Shown here: in pieces, positions 23,201-33,791 of the stretch
Position numbering within the stretch: position 1 is the first letter of the stretch
How the letters are laid out: the number at the start of each line of letters is the position of its first letter
Origin: Diplosphaera chodatii
Lineage: Eukaryota > Chlorophyta > Trebouxiophyceae > Prasiolales > Stichococcaceae
Direction of reading: 5' to 3'
Assembly: GCA_032358165.1 (NCBI GenBank)
Contig: JAALGY010000033.1
Span: 1,488,001 to 1,552,000, forward strand
DNA length: 64,000 nt
The notes under the pieces: generated by a model
Seen by the model: the letters and a program-made list of their open reading frames with translations, nothing else
Databases searched by the model: none
What the model was told of the DNA's origin: nothing
Made by a program: the position numbers and the translations under genes

Positions 23201-25983
23201 TGTGTGCTGACAAGGCAGTGCCATGCTATCCCTGCTCATGCCACGTGCACCGTTAGTAGTGTACACACTGCTTGGCTGCCACAGCCCCTGCCCCGCATCT
23301 GCCATCCGCCGAGTTGACATCTCGTCCTGCATGACGCAGCAGCAGCTACATAGGTGCTACCATGGTGATCCTTTCTCGGCTTCTGCATCTTGACTTGCTC
23401 TGCATCCCGCCAGGTGTCAGCCTTCCAGATGGAGGGCAGCATCTCACGGCTGTACTCCAACCTGCTGGGCCCGCCCACCAAGGCGTCTGAAAAGCGTGCA
23501 CAGATCAGCGGCCTCGGCTTTGGTGTCTCCCAGGGCATCATGTTCCTCACGTGCGCACTGCCCAGCCGCTGCCAATGCATGCCGTGACCCTCTTGTAGCA
23601 TGCAATAGTGTGTGACCATGTCAGTCATCAGTGCTGCGCTGGCATCGTCTAGCACTGCCGTTGCCAGATCGCTGACGAGACTCGGCGCTTGCTGCAGATA
23701 TGCGCTTGCCTTCTGGTATGGTGGCAAGGAGGTCTCCAGCGGCGACATGTCGTTTGAGGATATGCTGAAGGTGCACAATCATAGAAGCACTGGTCCACAA
23801 ATGCAGGTCGCCTTCTTGCATGGTGCTCCTCTGCACGTACATGCGCTGCATGTCAATCGTGGCTGTGTTGTGCGTCATGCAGGTGTTCTTTGCCATCCTC
23901 CTGATGGCGTTGGGCATCTCACAGTCCCAGATGGTAGGCATGGACGCCTCACCTCACAGTATGTTTGTGCTGCGGCGCTGCTGTGCGACTGTGCCACGGG
24001 TGGCACATCGCCAGGTGTTGCCACTGTGGTGACCCCGTTGTGGTGCGTGCTGTCAGGCATTTCCAGACGTCAGCAAAGCTAAAAGCTCCATCCGGAACGT
24101 GTTCACGCTCATCGACTCACGGCCTAAGAATATTGACATCGATGCGCCTGGTGAGATCCATGGGCTGCACGCCCCCAACGTTCGGCTGGGGTGGCAGTTC
24201 TGCAAGCCGTCATGTACCCAATGTCCATGCCAGCAGCTGCGTCGAAGCGGATACTGACCTTATGCACATACCAACGATGCAGGCGACGAGCCAAAACACT
24301 TGGAAGGCCACCTTCAGCTGCAGAATGTCACGTTTGCATACCCGACGCGCGCGGTGCCAGTCTTCAAGTCCTTCAATTTGACGATCGCCGCTGGCAGCAC
24401 AGTTGCACTCGTGGGTGCCAGCGGCAGTGGCAAGTCAACAGTGGTGCGTGTGTTGGCATTGTAATGTCTAGAAGCGTGTAGTGCTAACCCCCTGTAGCAT
24501 ATCGCTCAGCCTTGCTGAATGCAGCAGCCATGCCATCATGATCATCACGGCGGGCGAACTCGGTGACGCCAGCACACTGTGGCAGCACTGCCACATGCGT
24601 CTGTCGTGCACTGGGCAGGTGGCGCTGGTGCAGCGGCTGTACGACGTGCAGGGCGGGCGGGTGCTGCTGGACGGCACCAACGTGCGGCAGCTGCAGGTCA
24701 AGTGGCTGCGCTCCCACATCGGCGTCGTGTCCCAGGAGCCGGTCAGTGCCGCCTCCCTCCCTGCAGCATCCTGATCCCAGATCCGGCCACAGGATGCCTG
24801 GTTGCCGTGCAGCCCGCCGCGTGGCTCTGGTCTGCCATGGGTGTGCAGGCGTCTGGCTGGCAGGAGGTGCGGGTGGACAGCGCCTCCACCCCTGCCAGCA
24901 GATGCGGTGTCGTGAGGCCGGGGCTTGCCGCCTGCAGGTGCTCTTCTCAGCGAGCATCGAGGAGAACATCAAGTTTGGGCGGCCGGGGGCCTCCATGGAG
25001 GAGGTGCGCGCGGCGGCGGCCGCCGCCAACGCCGGCTTCGTGGACAGCCTGCCCGAGGGCTTCTCCACCCAGGTGCGCTGTTGATCACAGTGGGTGTCAC
25101 TGCCGATGATTCCCTGCCAACTTGGGCCCTCATCCACGAGACAGCTGCGCTTGGGCCGCAGCATGCAGGGTGCAGCACGCTGCACATTACACTGGTGTGT
25201 ACCAGCTGCAAGTGCAAATGTCTCTTGGACACGATTAGTCGGCACTGAGGCCGCCTGGTGATTGATGCCGTGCAGGTGGGCCAGAGCGGCATCCAGCTGT
25301 CCGGCGGGCAAAAGCAGCGCATCGCAATTGCACGCGCGCTTGTAAAGGTGCGCCTGCTCCTGGTGTTCAGGGTCCACTGTCATGCATTGAACCCCGAGGT
25401 TGCATGTGGAAATTAATGTCTATCACTAACCCCTGTGGAGCACCCGCCTGCAGAACCCCAGGATTCTGCTGCTGGACGAGGCCACCAGCGCGCTGGACGC
25501 TGAGAGCGAGGCGACTGTCCAGGTCAGCACCTAACATAGTTGTCTGACTCGTTCAGCAGAGATCTCGGCGTCCAGCTCCACAGTTCACCACAAAGCCTGC
25601 AGTGCATCAGTGTGTGCTGGTTGCCGGGGTCTGCTTGCAGCGACTCCCAAGTATTTATCATGCAGGTGGCGTTGGATGCGGCAGCCCGTGAGAGGACGAC
25701 CATCATCGTGGCTCACCGCCTGTCGACCATCCGCAACGCCACCAGCATTGCAGTTGTTCAAGACGGCACCATCCTTGAACAAGGTGCGCTGGATCTATGA
25801 CTGTGCTTTAAATTCGCATTACCGGTAACCAAAAGTTTCCAACGCTAAGGGGGGACGTCAGTGACAGCTTATTCACCAACCTGAAATACATGCAACCCCT
25901 GTGCTGCAGGCACACACCAGCAGCTGATGGCCAAGCCGGGAAGCGGCTACTCTGCATTGGTGCGCCACCAGCAGCAGGCATGA
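17282..25983 (+). CDS. Full-length ABCB (P-glycoprotein/MDR-type) ABC transporter
   Basis: A single gene of many exons encoding TMD1-NBD1-linker-TMD2-NBD2, an exporter that uses ATP to move lipids, hormones or xenobiotics across a membrane. NBD1: A-loop region [11 protein letters not shown] near 20005, Walker A GESGSGKSS interrupted by an intron (20106 to about 20231), Q-loop [12 protein letters not shown], signature [16 protein letters not shown] (about 20796), Walker [14 protein letters not shown] (about 20996), H-loop [10 protein letters not shown]. The linker (about 21722-21950) is acidic then Lys-rich, with Ser/Arg motifs such as [17 protein letters not shown]2 starts near 22115. NBD2: [13 protein letters not shown], Walker [10 protein letters not shown] (about 24415), [24 protein letters not shown] (about 25300), [28 protein letters not shown], and the C-terminus near 25983. 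All catalytic motifs of both sites are intact. The start at 17282 is the first suitable ATG in frame; an upstream exon is possible. Substrate cannot be read from sequence. Confidence 0.92.
19811..19834. repeat. (GGCT)6 microsatellite in an ABCB intron
   Basis: Six tandem copies of GGCT lie in the intron that follows the exon encoding [14 protein letters not shown]. Confidence 0.9.
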
Positions 25984-26599
25984 GCCATGTGGTGGGACAC
26001 AGCTTTTGTGAAGGCGGACGTTCTCGCATATTGCGTTGAAGGAATGGTTTCGGGGCTTATGGGGGACTGTGCGGTTGCTGGCCGTGTGTCATCTTTAGTT
26101 TTCAGTGCGCGAAGCTTGAAGTATGTGTGGGAAGGTTTCCGAGGTGCGGCAAGATCAGCTGTGTATCATGGTACCTGAGGCGGCGGGTGCAGCACTGCAT
26201 AATCTGGTGCTTGGTCGTCAGACATGGGAGTAGCACCTCTGCATTACCAGTACTAGACATAATTCAACAGTCAACGTCCAGCACTGCCTGACGTATCAGC
26301 AGCCGCATGCCAAAGGATGTGCAGTCTGAAAGATGCGCCATGTCGTCACCTGGTATGGCTGAGAGTACACACATGCCAAGCTGCTGCAAACCAACGCTGA
26401 GAGAGAGGTGAACCTACGAAAGGGCGTGGGGCACGAAGGCCCGCATCTCTTGCTGCTGTGCCAGTCGCCACATGCAAGGGGCGAGGCAATAGCTGATACC
26501 ATTCTGAGGACGAGCATACCCTCGTTATCTGATGGGTCAAGTGGCGGGCACTGCTGCATATAGCAGCAAGCTAGTGCAGCTTGAAATCAAGGTTGTGTG
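25984..26599. other. Intergenic, convergent 3' ends of ABCB and SBP genes
   Basis: About 600 bp between the two stop codons. I see no supported gene in it. Confidence 0.5.
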
Positions 26600-27805
26600 T
26601 CACATTTGCAGCTGCTGCGCAGTGGCGGTGCACAGGCTCCGGCGCCGGGATGCTGATGCTGAGTTGGGATCATCGTTTCCGAGTGCTGTGTCCAGGCTGT
26701 GGATGGCATCCCGCAGCGATGGCCGCAAGTCGTCGAGCTGCGGCGGCAGGGCAGCGCCCCCAGCAGGCGGCACAGCAGCGGAGCTGCTTCCTGGCTGCTG
26801 CTGGTGAGGTGGTGGGTGGTGGTGGTGGGGGTGCGCTTGATGGCGGCCCTGCTCGGGCAGCTGGTGCTTCTGCTGCAGCTCAGCGCGCGTCGCCCACAGC
26901 GGCGTCAGCTGCCTCACTGGTGTGTAGGCAGCGGGAGCGGCGGGGCCCGCCTGCTGCTGCGGGGCAGCAGCCCCTGCGGCGGCGCGCATGCGGCGCATCG
27001 AGGCCGAGAACGGGTTGTACGGCAGCGCCGACACGGCGCCCTGCTGGCCCGGGTCGCCACCATCGGGCGGGGAGTCGCCGCCGCCTGGCCGCAGCCCTGC
27101 CGGCGCACGCGCGGACGTCGCCGTCGCGTGCGCGGCCATGAACTCGGCTGTGGCTGCGCCGCTGCCGCCGGGGCCGGAGCTCCCCGACCGGATGCTGCGC
27201 TGCGGTGATGCCTGCAATATCAACCGGGACAACATCGAGTGTGTAAGGCAATTCCATCTGCAGTGAGGCCCTTGGCGCTCCAGCACATGTCTTGTTATCA
27301 GAGCTTGAGCGGGTGCAGGACGAGAGTGGTCCTGCCCACACTCACCTGCATGGGCGAGCCAGTGGTGAGGGAGCTCTGGCGGCTGACGCCAGGCGGCAGG
27401 CAGAAGGGCGACGCCACGGCCGGAGGCCCGCTGCCGCCAATCACCACCGTGTGTGCGACCGGCTCCGTCGCCGCCATGTGCCAGTGCATCGCCGCCGCCG
27501 GCCAGCTGGCCTGCCGCCCCTGCTGGGGCAGGCCCTCCGCGATGGGGCGGGTGCCGATGCCGATGTTGGCGCTGCGGACAGGGTACATGCCAGGGTTGAC
27601 GCCTACGCTGCCGCCATCGAGGCTCCCCTCAGCGACGCCTGGGAAGCTGCCAAGCGGCACCCCATCTGGGCCCAGGTGCAGGCCGCCAGGCTGGATGCCG
27701 GCCGGAGCGAAGGGCGGCGGCTGCATCAGCTGCCGCTCGTGGCCCTGCGGCGCGACCTGCGCTGATGTGGTGTGGTCGGCCACAGCAAACGAAGCGAAGG
27801 GGTTG

Positions 27806-27844
<39 letters not shown>

Positions 27845-30161
27845 AGCGGCACAGATGCAACGGGCTGGGGAGCCACAGCAGCCTGCAGGCCGCCCGCGCC
27901 TGCGCGCTGCCAGCTGCCAGGCAGACCGGGCTGCTGCTGCGCCACATCCATGCCAAAGCTGCGGTCCATGACCGCCGGCTGGCTGAGCGCATGACGGATC
28001 GGCTGCTGCGGCTGCTGCTGCGCGGCTTGGGGGGCTAAGCCAAAGGCCTGCACGGGCGCTGGGTAGGGCGGGGCGGCGCCGCCGCTGCCCATCAGCGTCA
28101 TGCCGGCGGCCGGGCCGGCGGTGACGGTCATGTCTGCAAAGGGGTCCGGCAGAAGCGGCTGCGCTGTGCGGGGCGACTGGCGCATCCCGCCCGTGTGCAC
28201 CTGCAGCAGTGAGCGGGCACCAGAGCCGCCGCTGACGGGTGAGCCGGGCGGCATGCCGCCGGAGCTGCCGCCGCTGTGCTGCGGGGTGTGCCGGTGCAGG
28301 TGCTGCGCGGGGGGCTGCAGGGTGGTGCCCTGCGAAAACGGCAGCGGCTGCGATGCCAGGTTCATGCCGGCGGCAGGCTCATAGGCGCCATATGGCATGC
28401 CCAGGGCAGGATCTGCCGTGACGGAGGAGCTGCCAGGCGGCAGCGCAGGCGGCTGTTTGCCCCAGGAGCTCCGCGAGAACCGGGCCTTGACGGGCGTGCT
28501 GCCCACGCCGCCCGAACCCCAGGACACCCTTGCAAACATCTCCTTCGGCTGCTCCAAGGTGTCCGTCCAGTGCCGTTTGAGCAGTGCTGCAGTGGGTGTC
28601 GGCGCCAGCGGCGGCGGCTGCGGCAGCTGCAGCGGCGGCGGCGATGGCTGCTGCTGCTGCTGCTGCGCCGACCATTGGTGCTTCAGCGCTGCAGCTGCTG
28701 GGTGGATACCGTTATAGGGTAATGGCCGTGGCAGCTCGCTGGGCGCCAGATGGCTGTTGTTGTATGACCCTCGCCGGCTGCCGGCAGCCGGCAGCGTGAT
28801 GTGGTCGCTGCAGTCGTCCACAGAGGCAGCGGTGCCATCCTTGGGCAGGTCCTCCAGTGTGACCGAGAGGGTGCCAAACACGTCCAGGTTTAGGTCCAGG
28901 TCTGCCGCCGCCTGCGGACCGCCGAACACCTCGTCGTCGCGCGCCCACATCTCGGCGACCTCCGACACGCTGAAGTGGCTGGCGGACTGGCTGCGCAGCG
29001 GCGGGTACGCCCTGTAGTTGCCCTGCAGCTCGGAGCTCCCCAGCCGCTCCGTCGTCCGGCAGCTGGAGGTGCCGGACGTGCGCGTGGCCAGCGCGGCTGC
29101 CTCGCCATCCTGATCTGTCGTCGGCGAGCCGCTGCCTGCGGCGTGTGTTGCCCTGAAGGTGCGCGCACGCCGTGGCGGCGGTGCCATCGCCGGCACATGC
29201 GGGGCCCCAGCAGCGCCCAGCGGGGCATTTGGCTCAGCAGAAGCCCAGCCGGCGCCGCGACCAGAGCTGCCCGGCAGCTCCGCCTTGACGGCGCCCTGCG
29301 GCTCGACTGGCGCCGGGGGCTGTGCCGTCTGGTCGTCGCTGTCCGACAGGGACTCGGCGCGCGCCTCAACGCGCTGCTTCCGCCGCGAGTTGTGCAGCAG
29401 TAGGCGCTCCCGGCAGCTCCTGCAGTCGAGCAGCAACCAGGTATCAACTTGCCGTCATCTTGCGCTCTTGCACCCAGGGCTGCTGGATCAAACGAACGTT
29501 GCTGGCCGTTATTTGCCGCGTGCTCGACCGCGCATCAGCCTGGTTGTCTGCCATGCTCACCGGCGCTCGCCGTCAAAGGCGGTGAGGTGCTGGAACATGC
29601 AGCACTGCTGGCAGAAGCGGTGCGGCTCGCCGCCCAGCGTCACCACCGCCTGGGCGCTGTGGAACTTGCAGACCCTGTAGCGCTGGTAGTACTCCTTCTC
29701 GCGGGCCAGGCGGCGTGTGCAACCCTCCACCTGCGAGTTTGGCGCCCACTGGGTGTGTCCATTTGATAAGGGAACCTGAACGCTGCTTGCTGTGGTGGCA
29801 GCGATCCACGCACGCAGCTGAACGTTAGTGACTGCTGTGTTGAAGCGGCTGGTGGCAGCATGCGGCGGGGCCTGACAGGCTGTGTGGGGCGGTGCGGCAC
29901 GCTGCACACCACTCACAGCGGGTGCTGGAGGTCACTTTACCCTAGCACAGAGCACGTATGAACACACAAGCACGCCAGGACCGCCCGCATGGATAGGGCT
30001 TGACTGATGCTGTGCCATGCAGCCCGGATACGGGCCAGGCTCACCTGGCACAGCAGCACCGAGCTGGGGGCCGCACCCCCCGCCTTCTTCCTGGGACCGC
30101 CCCGCCCGGGGCGTGCCGGGGCACGTACACCGTCTGCCGACGCCCTGCGCCGATCCGCCAT
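26600..30161 (-). CDS. SBP-box (SQUAMOSA promoter-binding-like) transcription factor
   Basis: Four exons join in phase: 30161-30045, 29730-29561, 29419-27346 and 27211-26600, giving 990 residues. The SBP zinc-finger domain (about residues 38-115) is assembled across three exons. Exon 1 ends SSVLLCQ and exon 2 starts VEGC, restoring the canonical CQVEGC. Exon 2 gives YRVCKFHS and RFCQQCCMFQHLTAFDGER, and exon 3 adds SCRERLLLHNSRRKQR, which contains the last ligand Cys and the basic nuclear localisation signal. SBP proteins bind GTAC-core DNA and are plant-lineage specific; in algae one regulates copper response. The remainder is low-complexity Gln/Pro/Gly/Ser-rich sequence, including a run of 12 Gln, typical of activation regions. 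No ankyrin repeats were seen, unlike the copper regulator CRR1. Target genes are unknown. Confidence 0.92.
27808..27843. repeat. (CTG)12 trinucleotide repeat coding polyGln in the SBP protein
   Basis: Twelve CTG units on the plus strand read as CAG on the coding strand and encode an uninterrupted Gln tract within the activation-type region. Confidence 0.95.
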
Positions 30162-31089
30162 GGCTGGCACGCCCTGCAAGTGACGTCGGACGTGCGTCCG
30201 TAGTGGTAGTCGAGCTACAGCTGGTCATAACACGCCGATGTAACACGGTCGGCCGATACAGGCGGGCGGTGTACCAGCGGCTAGGCTGCACAGCCTTGCC
30301 ATGGGACAATCATGCCTGCGCAAGTGCGCCGCTGCTGGGCCAACGGTGGGAGTGGGCGGGTGCAGCACCTGCACCGCGTTAGGCGCTGCAGGACGGCCAC
30401 GACGCCACTTCCTCTGGCTACAACCCTGAAGCCGCCCTTGCTAAACCGTTTTCAGGTGCATGCAGCGGCTACACGATGCCTGCCATGGGCGGTGGTGGCT
30501 TGCTGGACACTCGGCTAGCCTGTGGTAGACCCCAAGTGCCTTTAGCAAGTCCCTTCGCAGGCAAGGTGCCAAGACCGTCGGTCATGGCCTTATCATGCTA
30601 CACTCAAGTCCTGCAGCACGGCAAAGCTGCCACACGTCGTGTAGGCGCGTTGAAGCGTGTCTGGCGAAAAGTCCGCAGAGGAGATCGCAGTACGGGCATA
30701 GTATGGGCTAATTAATTAAGATTTAGCTAGTTGGAAGCTTTGCACATTCGCTGCATGGGCAGGCGCACCCCTTGGGCAGCGCACCTCTGTCAGGCTTGCG
30801 AGACGGTTGCCGTCCAGGTTCCAGCCAGCATATAACATGCAGCTATATATCCACCAGCCTTGCTTTGGCACTTGCTCGACTCGAAAGGTGCAGCCAACAA
30901 TCTACCTGCTGAGTGACAACTGGTAGGTTTGCGGCAGAACAGGCTCCGCAGCGGTGCCAGCTACTGTACAACACGCACTGAGCTGATCAAAAGAAGGTTA
31001 TGACCACGTTTCTACATACGATCAACGCAGCAGCCTCAGACACTTCCCAAGTGTATCTGGCTCCGCGCAAATGCTCCCTGATCCGGCTG
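30162..31089. other. Intergenic: SBP upstream region and VAMP 3' side
   Basis: About 930 bp with no supported gene. Base composition from about 30710 to 31000 is visibly more AT-rich than the flanking exons, including ttaattaagatttag near 30713. This suits a promoter or UTR for the SBP gene, but no specific element was identified. Confidence 0.45.
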
Positions 31090-31749
31090 CTACTTGATGC
31101 AGTGGTTGGCAGGAGCAAAGCATGCTAGGAGGAAGATGACCAGGATGAGCACAAGGACCGCGATGACGATAATGATCTTCATCCGCATGTTCTGCCACCA
31201 CATCTTGCTACGCAGCTGTTTGCCGGTCTTGTGGAACTTGTCAGCCTGGAAGCGCAAGTTGTCGGTCTTGTCGACCAGCAGCTCGATCTTCTCGCCGCGC
31301 TCCAGCACCTTCTCGATGTTGTCAACCATGATGTTCTTCACCTCGCTGACCTTCTTCTGCACCGCCGCCACCTTGGTCAGCTCCTCGGGGTGCGCCTGGC
31401 AGTACTCCATGTGATACTTCAGCCGTGGCCCAAAGGTCTTGTCCAGGCTGTGTGCGGTGGCGGAGCGCGCCTTGTCGGCCAGCTTCTCCTTCCACTCTGC
31501 CTGGATGCGCTCCAGGAACGCAAAGGGGATCTGCCGACCATACTCCTCGTCTGCCACCGCCAGAAATGTGTAGCCTCCATCGACGGAGTAGTTGAAGGTG
31601 TGCCGGTCACAGGTGAAGGTGAACCTGCTGTTGTTGGTCGGGCACTTCTCCAAACACTGGATTGCGACCGTCGAGAAGTTGCCGGTGTACGCTGTGTAGT
31701 CTGCCAAAACGGTTGTGCCTCTGGCTACAAATGAGTAGATGAGCGGCAT
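31090..31749 (-). CDS. R-SNARE of the VAMP7/VAMP72 longin family
   Basis: A 219-residue intronless coding region. Residues 1-110 are a longin domain (MPLIYSFVARGTTVLADYTA start, YTFLAVADEEYGRQIPFAFL core). Residues about 125-185 form the SNARE coiled coil with the zero-layer Arg in IEKVLERGEKIELLVDKTDN. It is followed by the WW-containing juxtamembrane segment KMWWQNMRMK, a hydrophobic anchor IIIVIAVLVLILVIFLLACF, and a short lumenal tail. This is the full layout of plant VAMP72-type proteins, which drive fusion at the plasma membrane and endosome/vacuole with syntaxin and SNAP25-type partners. The length is the family's usual length, and start and stop are unambiguous. Confidence 0.95.
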   Translation of the reverse strand: MPLIYSFVARGTTVLADYTAYTGNFSTVAIQCLEKCPTNNSRFTFTCDRHTFNYSVDGGYTFLAVADEEYGRQIPFAFLERIQAEWKEKLADKARSATAHSLDKTFGPRLKYHMEYCQAHPEELTKVAAVQKKVSEVKNIMVDNIEKVLERGEKIELLVDKTDNLRFQADKFHKTGKQLRSKMWWQNMRMKIIIVIAVLVLILVIFLLACFAPANHCIK

Positions 31750-32195
31750 GGCGCCCGCTCTGCAGTCTGCCCAATGTCAACTGAGTTTGGTGTTGCTCTG
31801 GGTCCAACCTGCTGCTTCCCGCCTCAGTGGTCACAACGCAGCCTACGCAAGGGGCGACGGGCTATCAAATAGGCTGTCACGTGTCAGGCGCTGCAAAAGT
31901 ATTGGGGGGTTCGTTGCATGCCCGTCGATTGTGAACCTGGGCATGACAACATGAGCTCACTGTCGCAGCTGGAGCGTGCGAGTCCCGTCTGCCAGGGGAA
32001 TCCTGCGGGAGCATGCGCGCATCGCTCCATCTCGTCGTTGGCACCATATGTGATCGTGCTACTTGTCCCTTCGACGGCGCTGTCGCTTTGAACGGCGCAG
32101 CTCAGGCGTGGTGTGCGGTTACACGACAGAAGTAACGCAATGCGCACGCTACCAGCAGATGCAGGCTGCATGCGACCGGTGGCACACCTGCGCGC
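31750..32195. promoter_or_regulatory. Divergent upstream region between VAMP and AlgH-like genes
   Basis: About 450 bp separate the two proposed start codons. No clear core promoter element was recognised. The plus-strand gene's start is uncertain, so part of this could be its 5' UTR or leader exon. Confidence 0.35.
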
Positions 32196-33638
32196 ATGTC
32201 GACCGACTGCATGCAAGTGCAGCCTACCACACGTGCTGATGCGCTGTCACGATGCAGCATCCGCGAACGCACATCGCGACTGCTTCAGCGGAAGGTTGCC
32301 AGCTCAACAACGCGCCCGATCCCTGCAAGGTCAGGCTGCTGGATCAGCACCCACCCCATGCAGCGCGAGATCGTGCACCTGTGGATATTTCAGGTACGCA
32401 CTGACAGAGTGTCTTGCACCACTGCAGTTGCTGCAGCAGCAGACGAGGGTGACCTGGCGGCAAGGGATGCGGAGGATGATGGACCCCCGGTGGTGGATGG
32501 GGACTGGCGAGCCTTCAGGAGCCGGCTTCTAGCGGGATCAGGTGCGGGTGCAGCACGTGTCGCCGGCAAACGGTTGTGACACTATCAAGCTGCAGCTGAG
32601 ACGGTCTGTGTTCTCCTTGCAGCGGAGCAGGCAACAGGCAGCAGCAGACACACGCCTGAGAACATGGCCGTACTTCGGGATCAAATCCCATACCTGGCTG
32701 ACGAGGGCTTGTGGGCACGCGAGTCCACCGACCTTGCAGCTGGTACTGATCATACTGCTCACCGACAAAACCTGCGCAGTGATGTGCCCATTATTCACAA
32801 CAGTGCGCAGGCCTTTCATGGCGTCGAAACCGGCCACGAGAGCATTGATCTGCTTGCAGGCACCCTGCTGCTGGCAATGCCTGATGCGCCCTTGCTGTCG
32901 GGCGACGGGCGGGTAACAGAGCTGGTGGTGTTGCTGCTGCGGCATGATTCGGACACAGGATCGCAGGGCATCATGCTGAACCGGCCCTGCTTCGCCAATG
33001 TTGGCGACCTGCTTGGCTGGGGGTATGTCATGCTGTGTTCTTCCGTGTTTGCACATTTGGCATGCGTTCCTGCAGCAAGCATTCTGGGCCGCTTGCCGTC
33101 ACTACTTTGTACCAAATGCAGGTGGGGCACAGGTGCTGTAAGTGGTCCCATCTTCGAGGCATTTGCTGAGTCCCCGGTGTACCTCGGTGGCATGTTTGCG
33201 CCAAACAAGGTGGCGAGGCAAGGGGCGTTGATGCTGCATGGGCAGGTGACGACTCTGTTTCAAGCATATGCCATGCATGAAGGCCCGACGTCGCAGTTGC
33301 GGCCCCTTGACTGCATCTACCACTTGATCAGATGGTTACCTGCCTGCCCGGTGCGCCAGGCTGATCTGCATGGCAGCAGCGAGGTCGTCCCTGGCGTCTA
33401 CAGCGGCGGGGAGCGGGCGGCCGCCGCGCGCGTGCTGGAGGGGGCAGCCAGCCCGATGGAGTACAGGTTCTTCTCCGGCTCGCTGTCGTGGCAGCCAAAG
33501 CAGCTGCAGCGGGAGATTGCGGGTGGCATCTGGCGGAAGGCAGACTGCTCGCGGTCAGTCGTGCTCAAGCAGTGCATGCAGCTCCCTGTGCCGCTGTGGC
33601 GTGAGGTGCACCGGCTGATGGACATTGCAGTGGAGTAG
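32196..33638 (+). CDS. AlgH/UPF0301 (DUF179) family protein, probably plastid-targeted
   Basis: The conserved region shows the DUF179 pattern: GTLLLAMPDAPLL (about 32860), TELVVLLLRHDSDTGSQGIM followed by LNRP (about 32918-32986), then after an intron GPIFEAFAESPVYLGGMF (about 33145). A final exon gives RFFSGSLSWQPKQLQREIAG and GIWRKADCSRSVV, with a WREVHRLMDIAVE C-terminus. These correspond to the family's start strand, N-R-P loop, GGP/YxGG loop and C-terminal Trp-rich block. Function is poorly known; bacterial AlgH was linked to alginate regulation, and plant members are plastid proteins. An acidic exon (about 32430-32540) ending in DGDWRAFRSRLLAGSG matches the plant extension. The 5' end is uncertain: ATGs at 32140 and 32196 both lead into Arg/Ser-rich, transit-peptide-like sequence. 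A TGTAA lies 179 nt after the stop. Confidence 0.78.
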
Positions 33639-33791
33639 TGAGTCCGGCAATTATGTGCAGTAGTACGTGTGCACAGCCATGCGGCGTACAATATCAGTTG
33701 ATGACTTGCAGGGTTGTCACTCTCTGGACACCAAGACATCAGTTTCATTGCTACGGTTCTGCTTTCAGTGGGCAATTTGATTGTTCTTCAC

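Noticed and set aside
26581..27994. Plus-strand frames opposite the SBP gene, including polyLeu/Cys tracts
   Set aside because: They arise from reading the CAG and CGG repeats on the wrong strand; the SBP gene explains the region.
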